DNA of 64,000 bases, taken from Cherax quadricarinatus. Its lineage: Eukaryota > Arthropoda > Malacostraca > Decapoda > Parastacidae. The notes beneath the pieces were generated by a model. That model was not told where the DNA came from and made no database searches. It was given only the letters and a program-made list of their open reading frames with translations. The position numbers and the translations under genes were made by a program. Shown here in pieces: positions 23,281 to 35,153 of the stretch (its first letter is position 1; every line of letters begins with the position of its first letter). The stretch spans positions 37,501-101,500 of the forward strand of contig NW_027195255.1 of the NCBI RefSeq assembly GCF_038502225.1, written 5' to 3'.

Positions 23281-25635
23281 ATGCCACCTAGACGAGTCAG
23301 ACGCCTGGTGTCGGCATATACTTTGCATAACCTACCTAAATTGTCCCTACAGCGTTGTTGGCAAATTGCTCGTTCCATTGGCATTCCCTATAAACGCACT
23401 CTTACAGCTGCGCAACTGCGTTCACTTATTGCTGACAAACTTGTTGAAGAAGAGATGGCACATCAAACTCCTCCCTCTACGGGAGCTAGGGAAAAAACTC
23501 CTATGTTCTCGCATGAGGAAGATGATACACCTACGGAGCAAGATGGTCAGTATAGTGCAGCTGGGATGTCTCGAGGTGAATCAGCGTCCTTGGCACTTGA
23601 GCTGGCAAAAATCACGCTGGAGCAAACTAGGGAACAGAGAGCATTCGCAAGGGAAGAATTTGATAGGGAAAGAGAAAGGAGGCAGTTTTCGCATTCTGTA
23701 AACGATTTCAGTTTACAAAAAGCAGTACAGCTTGTTCCCCGCTTCAATGAGGCCGAACCAGAGCAATTTTTCGAAAGCTTCGAAAATCAGGCTCGAGCCT
23801 TGAGGTGGCCGGAACAGCATTGGGCAGCGTTGGTTCATACAGCATTATTGGGTAAGGCACAGGAATTTACGTCGGTATTAACTGACGCTGAATTCTCTGA
23901 TTATCAAATAGTGAAGACCACAGTGTTGGGAGCATATACATGTATCCCAGCTAAATATCGTAAGACCTTCAAATTGAACAGGCGGCAGCTTGGTCAATCC
24001 CTGGTGGACTTTGTGAGACAGCAAACCAAAGCTTTTACCAGCTGGTATAAAGCGAGTGGTGTCTCTAACTTTGAGGAGCTGGTGCAGCTTATTCTGATTG
24101 ATAACCTGCTGGAGTCTGTGGGACCCGAGGTTCGTGTCTTTCTGCAGGATCGTGACTTAACCACTGCATTGGAGGCAGCCAGGTGGGCTGATACCTTCGA
24201 AACGAACCGCTCCTTGTCCGAGCGGTCCCGTCTCTCTTTTCAACAGTCTGGCATGAGCAGAGATCGACAACATTGGAGAATGAAGTGCCAGCTGGAGGGA
24301 GAGCGTCTACGTCATCCAAATAAGTCACCTGGTGAGCCACGCTTCTCAACATATGGTCCCCCTGCGGAGAGGCAAACTACTTATGGAGCATCTCGACAAC
24401 AATATCCAGAGAGGCACCAGCCAGAACGACACCACTTGCAACGTCATCAGGGAGTAAAGGGCAAGCCTGTCGTCTGCTTCAGGTGTAATAAAGTAGGTCA
24501 CATCAGTTCCAACTGCCCCCAAAAACCTCAACCCATCGGGAAAATCTCTAATATCCCTAGTAACATGTCCCCTAGAGAAGTAGAAAAAGGTATGGCCCCT
24601 TATTATTGCGAAAGTCTTATTTCCCTTCAGGAAAACTCAGAACCAACTAAAGTAAATACCTTTAGAGATACTGGAGCATATTGCTCACTTGTCAGAGAAG
24701 GAATATTACCCCTTTCAGAGAATACTTCTTTGAATTCCTCAGTTTTATTGGAAGCCTTTGGAGGAGCTATATATTCTGTTCCTTTGCATAAAATTTATGT
24801 ACAGTGCAAATATTACACTGGGTACTTGACTGTAGGTGTCTCAAAAGGATTTCCCATGAAAAATGCCATGTTATTACTGGGTAATAACATTACTACTGTT
24901 AGTTCGTGTCCTGAACCTATAATGATTAATTCTTCTCCGGTGTTGGCCATGACTCGGGCAACATCCCAAGGGTTGTCTGGAGAGAATGTTGACCTATCCT
25001 TGGACGACTCCGATCTCGGAATAGCCACATTGTTTTACGAGGAAAACTGGCCAGAGCCTCGTAGATCAAGTGAACAGACCCCGATCAAGCCTTCCTATTC
25101 CCAGGTTGCAGGATTGCCAGATGTCTCTGTTTCCATGCCCGAGGGACTGTCCTTCCGGGAGGAACAACGAAAGGACCCTTCTTTAAAATTCGCTTTTGAG
25201 GTAGCCATGGGTAAATCCTCTTTGGGTCATCCAGTCAAGTATGAAGTTAAAAATGATTATTTGGTCTGCACTGAGACTGGTAAGGAGATAGAGGGCCGGC
25301 AATTATACGACAGGTTAGTGGTTCCAACCAAGTATAGACCTCAGATATTAAATATAGCTCATAATACGTCATTAGGAGGTCACTTAGGAATTACAAAAAC
25401 CTTGTATAGAATCACAAAAGAATTTTATTGGCCAAAATTAAAGAAAGATGTGAAGAATCATATTAGGTGTTGCCGAGAATGTCAGCAAGTTGGAAAACCT
25501 GGACATTCCATTAAACCTGCACCTCTCCAACCCATACCTGCTGATGGAGAACCTTTTGCAGATTTAATTATAGATTGTGTAGGTCCACTACCTAAGTCAG
25601 TCTGGAAACCAGTATTTATTTACAATTATGGATAA
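23281..25635 (+). pseudogene. Gmr1-like gag-protease-integrase N-part
   Basis: One frame of 784 codons starts at ATG 23281 and carries gag and the start of pol without a gag/pol shift. Residues about 230-308 (RRQLGQSLVDFV ... ELVQLILIDNLLESVGPEV ... ALEAARWADTF) resemble the SCAN domain, which is thought to descend from a Gmr1-type capsid. A CCHC zinc knuckle CFRCNKVGHISSNC is at about 399-412 and an aspartic protease motif DTGAYCSLV at about 463. The integrase HHCC zinc site (HNTSLGGH ... CCRECQ) starts near 691, and the first catalytic Asp is in LIIDCVG. A small deletion near 25598 throws the frame off just after this, so the integrase is split between two frames. Confidence 0.88.
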
Positions 25636-26265
25636 AGTAACCAGATATCCTGAAGCAATCCCTATGCGTAGTATCAATACTAAAGCTATTCTCAAAGCTT
25701 TAACAAAATTCATTTCTTGTTTTGGCATTCCTAAAACTATACAAAGTGATCAAGGTACTAACTTCACTGCCAAAGCATTTAGGGAAGTATTAACTAGGTT
25801 AGGGATAATTCACAACTTATCCACTGCCTATCACCCTCAGTCCCAAGGCGCCTTGGAAAGATTCCACCAAACATTAAAAACAATGATGAGAAGTTTTTGC
25901 ATGCACTTTCCTACAGACTGGGATGAATCACTACCTTTGTTGATGTTCTCAGTAAGAGAGACGGTGCAAGAGTCTACAGGGTATAGTCCGTTTGAGCTGA
26001 TCTTTGGGCACAATGTACGAGGTCCTCTTCGGGTGCTCAAAGAAGGATGGATGGGAGAAGACGTAAGCTCAGCACTCTACAACCCATCTTCAAGGTTGCA
26101 GGTGGCACGTGAGTTAGCCAAGGCTAACCTAAAGACAGCTCAAAGTAAGATGAAACAGAGGTATGACAGAAGTGCACAATTCCGCTCCTTCCATCCAGGA
26201 GACAAGGTGTTGGTGCAGGAACCTATACCTGGCCACACCTTGAAAGCTAGATTTACGGGACCTAT
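25628..26265 (+). pseudogene. Gmr1-like integrase, C-part
   Basis: This frame continues the integrase core after the frameshift: MDKVTRYPEAIP, IQSDQGTNFTAKAF (second catalytic Asp) and HPQSQGALERFHQTL (catalytic Glu). A C-terminal chromatin-binding-like end follows, PGDKVLVQEPIPG ... KARFTGPI. The coding sequence is interrupted at about 26265 by LINE-C. The open frame seems to run on to 26452, but that extension is LINE sequence. Confidence 0.88.
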
Positions 26266-27440
26266 ACCTGGAGTTTACCTGGAGAGAGTTCCGGGGGTCA
26301 ACGCCCCCGCGGCCCAGTCTGAGACCAGGCCTCCTGGTGGATCAGAGCCTGATCAACCAGGCTGTTGCTGCTGGCTGCACGCAAACCAACATACGAGCCA
26401 CAGCCCGGCTGATCCGGAACTGACTTTAGGTGCTTGTCCAGTGCCAGCTTGAAGACTGCCAGGGGTCTGTTGGTAATCCCCCTTATGTGTGCTGGGAGGC
26501 AGTTGAACAGTCTCGGGCCCCTGACACTTATTGTATGGTCTCTTATCGTGCTAGTGACACCCCTGCTTTTCATTGGGGGGATGGTGCATCGTCTGCCAAG
26601 TCTTTTGCTTTCGTAGTGGGTGATTTTCGTGTGCAAGTTCGGTACTAGTCCCTCTAGGATTTTCCAGGTGTATATAATCATGTATCTCTCCCTCCTGCGT
26701 TCCAGGGAATACAGGTTTAGGAACCTCAAGCGCTCCCAATAATTGAGGTGTTTTATCTCCGTTATGCGTGCCGTGAAAGTTCTCTGTACATTTTCTAGGT
26801 CGGCAATTTCACCTGCCTTGAAAGGTGCTGTTAGTGTGCAGCAATATTCCAGCCTAGATAGAACAAGTGACCTGAAGAGTGTCATCATGGGCTTGGCCTC
26901 CCTAGTTTTGAAGGTTCTCATTATCCATCCTGTCATTTTTCTAGCAGATGCGATTGATACAATGTTATGGTCCTTGAAGGTGAGATCCTCCGACATGATC
27001 ACTCCCAGGTCTTTGACGTTGGTGTTTCGCTCTATTTTGTGGCCAGAATTTGTTTTGTACTCTGATGAAGATTTAATTTCCTCATGTTTACCATATCTGA
27101 GTAATTGAAATTTCTCATCGTTGAACTTCATATTGTTTTCTGCAGCCCACTGAAAGATTTGGTTGATGTCTGCCTGGAGCTTTGCAGTGTCTGCAATGGA
27201 AGACACTGTCATGCAGATTCGGGTGTCATCTGCAAAGGAAGACACGGTGCTGTGGCTGACATCCTTGTCTATGTCGGATATAAGGATGAGGAACAAGATG
27301 GGAGCGAGTACTGTGCCTTGTGGAACAGAGCTTTTCACCGTAGCTGCCTCGGACTTTACTCTGTTGACGACTACTCTCTGTGTTCTGTTAGTGAGGAAAT
27401 TATAGATCCATCGACCGACTTTTCCTGTTATTCCTTTAGC
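26266..27440 (-). mobile_element. LINE-C copy, 5'-truncated, inside the LTR element
   Basis: On the minus strand it ends with the LINE-C 3' untranslated region and the ACTCCAGGTAA-type terminal repeat (26266-26297). It is truncated at its 5' end, since homology to the long LINE-C copy at 55936-61566 stops at 27440 inside the RT domain. It is nearly identical to that copy, with only scattered substitutions. The LTR-element coding sequence resumes immediately after it. Confidence 0.9.
26298..27440 (-). pseudogene. LINE-C ORF2 fragment (RT palm to C-terminus)
   Basis: The frame is open and includes VKSSVPQGTVLAPILF, the catalytic SSFADDTRICM, the NVKDLGVIMS block, SRLEYCCTLTAPF, and the C-terminal LNYWERLRFLNLYSLERRRERY. 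The N-terminal endonuclease and RT fingers are missing by 5' truncation. The first in-frame ATG is at 27338, but this is not a real start. Confidence 0.85.
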
Positions 27441-29058
27441 AGATATGCAGATAGTAAGTAGATTATCTGATTTAAATTATGTGGTAGCTCCCATTGATAA
27501 GACCTCAAAAACAAAAACTTACCACATTAATCAAATCAAGGCCTTTCATACACCAGATAAAGTCCCAGTAATGACTCTGTCCTCTACCTCTGAGGACGAC
27601 TCTGACTCTTTGCACTCTATCTCTGAAATTAATACTAAACTTTCAAATTCTGTCCTCCTCAAGGATCCTAGCCCGTTAATGGATGGATTATCTGAAATAC
27701 AAGCAACCAATTTAACTGAGCTTCTACAGTCATATCCTAATATTTTTTCGGATGTGCCGAAAAAATGTACGTTAGGTTACCATGATGTAGATGTGGGAAA
27801 ATCTAAACCAATTAAACTCTCCCCCTACAGAGCTAATCCTGAAAAGCAAAGGCTACTTCAGCAGGAAGTAGACTTCTTGTTAGAACATGGTTTAGTGGAG
27901 GAGTCATCTAGTCCATGGGCTTCACCGTGCATCCTAGTAAAAAAGGCTGATGGAGGGTTTCGTATGTGCACCGACTACCGTAAAGTGAACGAGGTCACAA
28001 TTACAGATGCTTACCCTCTTCCTCGTCTGGATGACGTAATTGATTTTGTGGGTAAGGCTACTTTTGTGTCCAAATTAGATCTCCTTAAAGGTTACTATCA
28101 GGTACCTTTGACAGATAAGCCGAAGGAAATCTCTGCCTTCGTAATTCCAGGAGGTCATTATCAGTATACAGTTACCCCCTTCGGAATGAAAAATTCCCCC
28201 TCTTCATTCCAGAAACTCATCCATCAGGCTATTAAAGGATTTGAAGGCACGGCAGCATACCTAGATGATATTGTTGTGGTGTCTGATACTTGGGATCAAC
28301 ACCTACTTAGACTTAAAGATCTGTTTGAGACCTTTAAGAATTCCCAATTAACAGTTAATTTATCTAAATCTTCCTTTGGCCAGGCCACTGTCACTTTTCT
28401 AGGCCATGAAGTAGGTAGTGGTAATGTTGCACCTAAACTTGCTAAAGTTCTTTCGATTAAAGAATATCCAGTTCCCCATGATAGGAAATCTCTTCAACGT
28501 TTCCTAGGCATGATCGGATTTTACAGAAGATTCTGTAAGAATTTCTCAGATATTGTAGCCCCTCTTACCTCTCTTACCAGTCATAAAGTTCCCTTTATTT
28601 GGACTTCAGATTGTAACACTGATTTTAATAAAGCAAAAAGATTATTGTGCTCTGCACCCATTCTCCTGTCTCCAGACTTCTCCAAACCTTTTTCATTACA
28701 GGTTGATGCTTGTGAGTCTGGGGTTGGGGCGGTACTATTACAAATCGGGAACAAGGAGCTGCAGCCAATCGCATATTTTTCAGCCAAGTTCCAGCCACAT
28801 CAGAGAGCTTACTCTACCATTGAAAAAGAAGCCCTCGCGCTGGTACTGGCTTTGGAGCATTTCGATGTTTATGTGGGCCAGACATCGCAGGTGGTCACAG
28901 TCTACAGTGATCACAACCCGTTAGTCTATCTCCAAGCCATGAAGAATCACAACACAAGGCTTATGCGTTGGACGCTCAGGCTGCAGCCCTACAACATAAA
29001 AATTAAATATATTGCCGGCAAAGAAAATGTGTTGGCAGACTCTTTGTCAAGAGTCTAG
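27441..29058 (+). CDS. Gmr1-like reverse transcriptase and RNase H
   Basis: After the LINE insertion the pol frame continues with QIVSRLSDLNYVV (end of the integrase region), then RT: SPWASPCILVKKADGGFRMC, FVSKLDLLKGYYQVPL and the catalytic AAYLDDIVVVSD. The connection FLGMIGFYRRFCKNF follows. RNase H shows LQVDACESGVGAVL, STIEKEALALVLALE and VYSDHNPL. The C-terminus is ENVLADSLSRV with a stop at 29056-29058. No stop or frameshift is seen in this part. RT and RNase H follow integrase, the reverse of ordinary Gypsy elements. The protein cannot be made from the original start because of the upstream lesions. Confidence 0.9.
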
Positions 29059-29373
29059 TTTAATATTTTATTTAGGTTAGGATGTATTTGTGGTAACCCC
29101 CTTTCAAGCTCTTTTTTTTATCCCCTGATGTGGGGGTTTTTTTTTAGTGAGGGGATACGGGCTACCGTCCGCTTGTATCTTGGACCTATGTTGGCCTATC
29201 TGACTGCTGTCTCGCTCTGAGTTTAGGGTTTGGCTTTTGGTCACTAGGAAAGCTGAGCTCTATCTAAGAGTTGGATGGTGGAGAGGATAGGCGGTCCCAT
29301 TATTTTGTGCCATGGCGGCACGGTTACCACTGGGAGGTGGCAGCCTAATCCTGAGCCTTCTCGGGGGTGGGGG
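29059..29373. other. LTR element 3' non-coding region with polypurine tract
   Basis: No open frame of note is present between the RNase H stop and the 3' LTR. The region contains a hairpin-like CCCCTGATGTGGGGG with T-runs near 29120-29143. It ends in a G-rich tract CTCGGGGGTGGGGG (29359-29373) directly before the LTR, which fits the polypurine primer for plus-strand synthesis. Confidence 0.7.
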
Positions 29374-29797
29374 TGTGGCATGCAAAGAGTACGTAACCTT
29401 TATTCGGCGCATGGACACACCCTCATTTACAGGCTATCTCCCCCAACCAGCGAACCAGGTTGCTAAGAGTTGGTGATGGGGCCCCATCGTTCAACTAGTG
29501 ACCAGGTTCTAGCCAATAAGAAGGTGGGATTGGCAATCGCAGAGGTTATGTGGATACCGCTCTCCTGTCTGCCCTTGTCATTCTCATTCTAGAGCTGGTT
29601 GAGCACGGTCTGCTATCTTGTGGCTTCTATTTCTGCCTTGCTTACCGTGACGTGCACTATACTTATTACTGTACATAGTGAACATATTGCTGTTCTAAAT
29701 TGGTGAAGGATAATATAAGTCTAAACTTTTTCTGCTGTGTTTCTTTTGCTCCCATTACACCTGGGATAACAGGCCTTTGAAATCCTAGGTTGTAATA
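29374..29797 (+). repeat. 3' LTR
   Basis: It is 424 bases long and about 99 percent identical to the 5' LTR by eye. It is followed by GTCAC (29798-29802), the second copy of the target duplication. Confidence 0.93.
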
Positions 29798-31095
29798 GTC
29801 ACCTTCATACCTCTGTATCTGCCGTAAGTGGTCAACTTCATACCTCTGTACCTGCCATAAGTGGTCACCTTCATACCTCTGTATCTGCCGTAAGTGGTCA
29901 CCTTCATACCTCTGTATCTGCCGTAAGTGGTCACCTTCATACCTCTGTATCTGCCGTAAGTGGTCACCTTCATACGTCTGTACCTGCCGTAATTGGTCAC
30001 CTTCATACCTCTGTATCTGCCGTAAGTGGTCAACTTCATACCTCTGTATCTGCCATAAGTGGTCACCTTCATACCTCTGTATCTGCTGTAAGTGGTCACC
30101 TTCATACCTCTGTATCTGCCGTAAGTGGTCAGCTTCATACCTCTGAACCTGCCGTAAGTGGTCAGCTTCATACCTCTGTATCTGCTGTAAGTAGTCAACT
30201 TCATACCTCTGTATCTGCCGTAAGTGGTCACCTTCATACCTCTGTATCTGCCATAAGTGGTCACCTTCATACCTCTGTATCTGCTGTAAGTGGTCACCTT
30301 CATACCTCTGTATCTGCCGTAAGTGGTCAGCTTCATACCTCTGTACCTGCCGTAAGTGGTCAGCTTCATACCTCTGTATCTGCTGTAAGTGGTCAACTTC
30401 ATACCTCTGTATCTGCCAAAAGTGGTCACCTTCATACCTCTGTATCTGCTGTAAGTGGTCACCTTCATACCTCTGTATCTGCCGTAAGTGGTCACCTTCA
30501 TACCTCTGTACCTGCCGTAAGTGGTCAGCTTCATACATCTGTATCTGCTGTAAGTGGTCAACTTCATACGTCTGTATCTGCCGTAAGTGGTCACCTTCAT
30601 AGCTCTGTATCTGCCGTAAGTGGTCACCTTCATACCTCTGTATCTGCTATAAGTGGTCACCTTCATACCTCTGTACCTGCCGTAAGTGGTCACCTTCATA
30701 CCTCTGTATCTGCCATAAGTGGTCACCTTCATACCTCTGTATCTGCCATAAGTGGTCACCTTCATACCTCTGTATCTGCCGTAAGTGGTCACCTTCATAC
30801 CTCTGTATCTGCCGTAAGTGGTAACCTTCATACCTCTGTATCTGACGTAAGTGGTCACCTTCATACCTCTGTATCTGCCGTAAGTGGTCACCTTCATACC
30901 TCTGTATCTGCCGTAAGTGGTCACCTTCATACCTCTGTATCTGCCATAAGTGGTCACCTTCATACCTCTGTATCTGCCGTAAGTGGTCAACTTCATACCT
31001 CTGTATCTGCCGTAAGTGGTCAACTTCATACCTCTGTATCTGCCGTACGTAGTCAACTTCATACCTCTGTATCTGCCGTAAGTGGTCAACTTCAT
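29798..31095. repeat. 33-bp satellite, block C right part (39 units)
   Basis: Satellite resumes in phase after the LTR element. Its unit variants match the second part of block B (units with CTCTGAACCTGCC, AAAAGTGG and GTAGTC in the same order), so B and C are duplicates of one ancestral block. It ends at the LINE-B copy 3 junction. Confidence 0.96.
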
Positions 31096-31240
31096 AAGAA
31101 CATAAGAAAGGAGGAACACTGCAGGAGGCCTGTTGGCCAATACTAGGCAGGTCCTTTACAATTCATCCCACTAACAAAACATTTGCCCAACCCAATTTTC
31201 AAAGCCACCCAAGAAATAAGCTCTGATGTGAAAGTCCCAC

Positions 31241-34173
31241 TCAAATCCAACCCCTCCCACTCATGTACTTATCCAACCTAAATTTGAAACTACCCAAAGT
31301 CCCAGCCTCAATAACCCAACTAGGGAGACTGTTCCACTCATCAACTACCCTATTCCCAAACCAATACTTTCCTATGTCTTTTCTAAATCTAAACTTATCT
31401 AATTTATATCCATTACTGCGGGTTCTCTCTTGGAGAGACATCCTCAAGACCTTATTAATATCCCCTTTATTAATACCTATCTTCCACTTATACACTTTGA
31501 TCAGGTCTCCCCTCATTCTTCGTCTAACAAGTGAATATAACTTAAGAGTCTTCAATCTTTCTTCATAAGGAAGATTTCTAATGCTATGTATTAATTTAGT
31601 CATCCTACGCTGAATGTTTTCTAACGAATTTATGTCCATTTTGTAATACGGAGACCAGAACTGAGCTGCATAATCTAGGTGAGGCCTTACTAATGATGTA
31701 TAAAGCTGCAGTATGACCTCTGGACTTCTGTTGCTTACACTTCTTGATATAAATCCCAGTAATCTATTTGCCTTATTACGTACGCTTAGGCATTGCTGTC
31801 TTGGTTTAAGGTTGCTGCTCACCATAACCCCCAAGTCCTTTTCGCAATCTGTATGGCTAAGTTCTACATCATTTAACTTATAAGTACTAGGGTTATGGGC
31901 ACTCCCAAGCTTTAGAACCTTGCATTTATCTACATTGAACTGCATCTGCCACTTTTCTGACCAAGAATAGAGTTTGTTTAAATCCTCTTGAAGTTCCATA
32001 ACATCTACGTTTGAATCAATTATCTTACCTATCTTTGTGTCATTGGCGAATTTGCTCATATCACTAGTAATTCCCTCATCAAGGTTATTGATATATATTA
32101 TAAACAACAACGGGCCCAAGACTGATCCCTGTGGAACGCCACTTGTTACAGATCCCCACTCGGATTTAACCCCATTTATGGACACTCTGCTTCCTGTCAG
32201 TGAGCCATGACTCGATCCACGAGAGCACTTTTCCCCCAATGCCATGAGCTGCCACTTTCTTTAACAGTCTATGGTGCAGAACTCTATCAAAAGCCTTACT
32301 AAAATCTAAGTAAATAATATCAAATTCTTTATCATGGTCAACAGCCTCAAAAGCTTTACTGAATAAAGTTAATAAATTAGTTAGACAAGACCGGCCTCTT
32401 GTGAATCCATGCTGAGTATCATTAATCAAGCTATGCTTATCGAGATGGCTTCTTATAATCTCATCTATAATTGACTCTAGTAATTTGCCTACAATTGAGG
32501 TCAGGCTTATTGGGCGGTAATTTGACGGTAACGACTTGTCCCATTTTAAAAATAGGAATTACATTAGCCATCTTCCACATATCAGACACTACACCTGTTT
32601 CAAGAGATAAATTAAAAATATAAGTTAATGGTTCACAGAGTTCCATTTTACATTCCTTAAGAACCCTTGAAAAAACCTTATCAGGACCCGGCGACTTATT
32701 TTGCTTCAGTCTGTCTATCTGCTTCACAACCATTTCACTAGTGACTGTGATGTTACATAATTTATCTTCTTCTAGCCCACTATAAAAATTAATTACTGGA
32801 ATATTGTCAGTATCTTCCTGTGTAAAATCTGAGAGAAAATAATTATTTAAAATCGAGCACATTTCATTCTCTTTGTCAGTAAGGTGCCCATAGTTATTTT
32901 TAAGGGGACCTATCTTATCTCTAACTTTTGTTCTATAGACCTGGAAAATACTTTTTGGGTTAGTTTTAGAATCCCTAGCAACTTTAATTTCATAGTCCCT
33001 TTTAGCTTTTCTTATCCCATTTTTAATGTCCCTCTTAATGTTAATATACTGATTCATAAGATGACCCTCACCTCTTTTGATATGCCTATAAATTCCTTTC
33101 TTATGCCCTAGTAGATATTTGAGCCTATTATTCATCCATTTTGGGTCATTTCTATTTGATCTAATTTCTTTATATGGGATAAACGTTCTTTGAGCAGCAT
33201 GTATAGTGTTCAGAAAACTGTCATATTGACAGCTCTCTTCGTTACCCCAGTCAACAGATGATAAGTGTTCTCTAAGCCCATCGTAATCTGCTAAGCGAAA
33301 ATCTGGGACTGTTACTGAGTTATCGCTACTATCGTACTTCCATTCAATGCTAAATGTAATTGATTTGTGGTCGCTAGCACCCAGTTCCTCTGAAATTTCT
33401 AAATTATTAACAAGGGATTCATTGTTTGCCATAACTAAGTCAAGCAGGTTATTTCCCCTTGTAGGTTCTGTCACAAACTGCTTCAAAATACAATCCTGAA
33501 CTACTTCTAAGAAGTCGTATGATTCTAAATTCCCAGTCAAGAAATTCCAATCAATATGACTAAAGTTAAAGTCTCCTAGAATTACTACATTATCGTGCCT
33601 TGTGGCCTTAACAATTTCCTCCCATAGTAGTCTCACTTGGTCCCTATCTAAGTTTGGGGGACGGTATATCACTCCTAAAATCAGTTTTTCATGCCCCTCT
33701 GAAAATTCTATCCAAACAGACTTTGTATGTGTTACTTCAGACTTAATACCCGTTTTTATGCAACAGTTCAAGCGATCTCGGACATACAATGCCACCCCAC
33801 CCCCCTTCCGGATACTTCTATCTACTTGGAACAATTTAAAACCCTGAATATGACATTCTGCAAGCATGTCCCGACTTTTTGAATTAAACCACGTCTCAGT
33901 TAAGGCAAATACATCAATGTTACCTGCACTAGCAACTAATCTCAACTCGTCCATCTTATTCCTAGCACTATGGCAATTAGCATAATAAACATTGAAAGAC
34001 TCTCCTTTCTCTTTACCCTTCCAGCTCATTTCTATTTTTCTACTAAACCTATTACTGTCCTTATCACCCAAGGTCCCTGGCTTTTCAATATCTACCTCGT
34101 TTTTATTACTAGTCCCCCTAGAACTCGTAATATTACTACACTGGGACTTCACTGTTTTCCTGCCAAAACCCAT
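31241..34173 (-). pseudogene. LINE-B copy 3 ORF2 (APE-RT), frameshifted twice
   Basis: The start ATG is kept here (MGFGRKTVKSQC), 14 bases after the ORF1 stop. APE motifs are complete (VILGDFNFSHIDW, SDHKSITF). The shared frameshift is near 32546. A private 2-base deletion near 32187, between TDRKQ and RVSINGV, breaks RT again. The catalytic block is FANDTK, as in all copies. Confidence 0.88.
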
Positions 34174-34187
34174 ACCACTAACTATTC

Positions 34188-35024
34188 CTAGTTTAAAGTC
34201 CTAACTGCTCCCTCCACTGCAGTTGCCAGTGCTACCACCCCAGACCTAGATAAGTGAACCCCATCCCTGGCATACATGTCATTTCTGCCATAGAAGAGGT
34301 CCCAGTTGTCAATGAATGTTACCGCATTTTCCTTACAGTATTTGTCCAGCCAGCAATTGACACCAATTGCCCTGGACAACCATTCATTTCCAACTCCTCT
34401 ACTTGGCAAAATACCACATATGAGAGGGTTTCCACCCTTACTCCTAATTATTTCTATTGCTGACCTATACCTGCTAATCAGGTCTTCACTCCTACGTCTG
34501 CCAACATCGTTACCTCCAGCACTGAGACAGATAATAGGATTGCTCCCATTACCTCTCATGATGTCATCCAGACGGCTAACAATATCCTCCATCCCAGCCC
34601 CAGGAAAGCAAACTCTCTATCTCCTACTCCTGTCCTTCAAGCAGAACGCTCTATCAATATACCTAACTTGGCTATCCCCAACAACAACAATATTCTTACC
34701 TTTCTTAATGTCTTTCGTCGTGACGTTCCCGGTAGTCGACTCACATTCGTCGGGTAGCACTGAGAACGTATTAGATGTTTCCACAACAGTTTCCACGGCA
34801 GTCACTTTCTTCTTCATCCTTTCTACCTTTCCATTCGTCTTCTTGATCGTCAACTTCTTTCCCTGCTGTCCAGCCACTGACCAGTTTCCCTTCTTGACCT
34901 GAGGACTCAAAACAGGAGGACTACTACGAATCTTCTTGTTTTCCTCGGTCAGTCGTCGAATTTCCATATTCGCCATCCTCAATTCTTCCTTAAGCTGTTG
35001 GTAAAGTTGCTCGATGGAGGGCAT
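34188..35024 (-). pseudogene. LINE-B copy 3 ORF1 (SGNH esterase)
   Basis: It has the same 279 codons with GDSQVR, GGNDVG and DGVHLS blocks. The shared in-frame TAG is at 34617-34619. Confidence 0.85.
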
Positions 35025-35153
35025 CTTGCTTCAATTCTAGAGAGCGTGCAAACAGGTCTTCACAGAGCTAAGTACATGTCACCACTGCGCAAAAGCCAAC
35101 TCAATCAGGAGCTACTGCGCAGCACGTCCGCACGGCCTAATAGCGATGCGAAC

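Larger units (their letters stand above)
22530..29797 (+). mobile_element. Ty3/Gypsy LTR retrotransposon, Gmr1-like domain order
   Basis: The element is bounded by two 424-bp direct LTRs and a 5-bp GTCAC target duplication. Removing it with one GTCAC restores a perfect 33-bp satellite unit. The order read from the sequence is gag (SCAN-like capsid, zinc knuckle), protease, integrase, then reverse transcriptase and RNase H. Integrase before RT is the Ty1/copia-like order known among Gypsy elements only in the Gmr1 group. The internal region has a frameshift near 25598 and a 1.2-kb LINE-C insertion at 26266-27440, so this copy is not autonomous. The two LTRs differ at about four positions, so insertion was recent. 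Confidence 0.9.
31096..35153 (-). mobile_element. LINE-B copy 3
   Basis: It has the same junctions and order as copies 1 and 2. It shares many substitutions with copy 4 only (DTDNI, CILKQF, GILPSRG), so 3 and 4 are a later pair. No large insertion is present. Confidence 0.92.
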
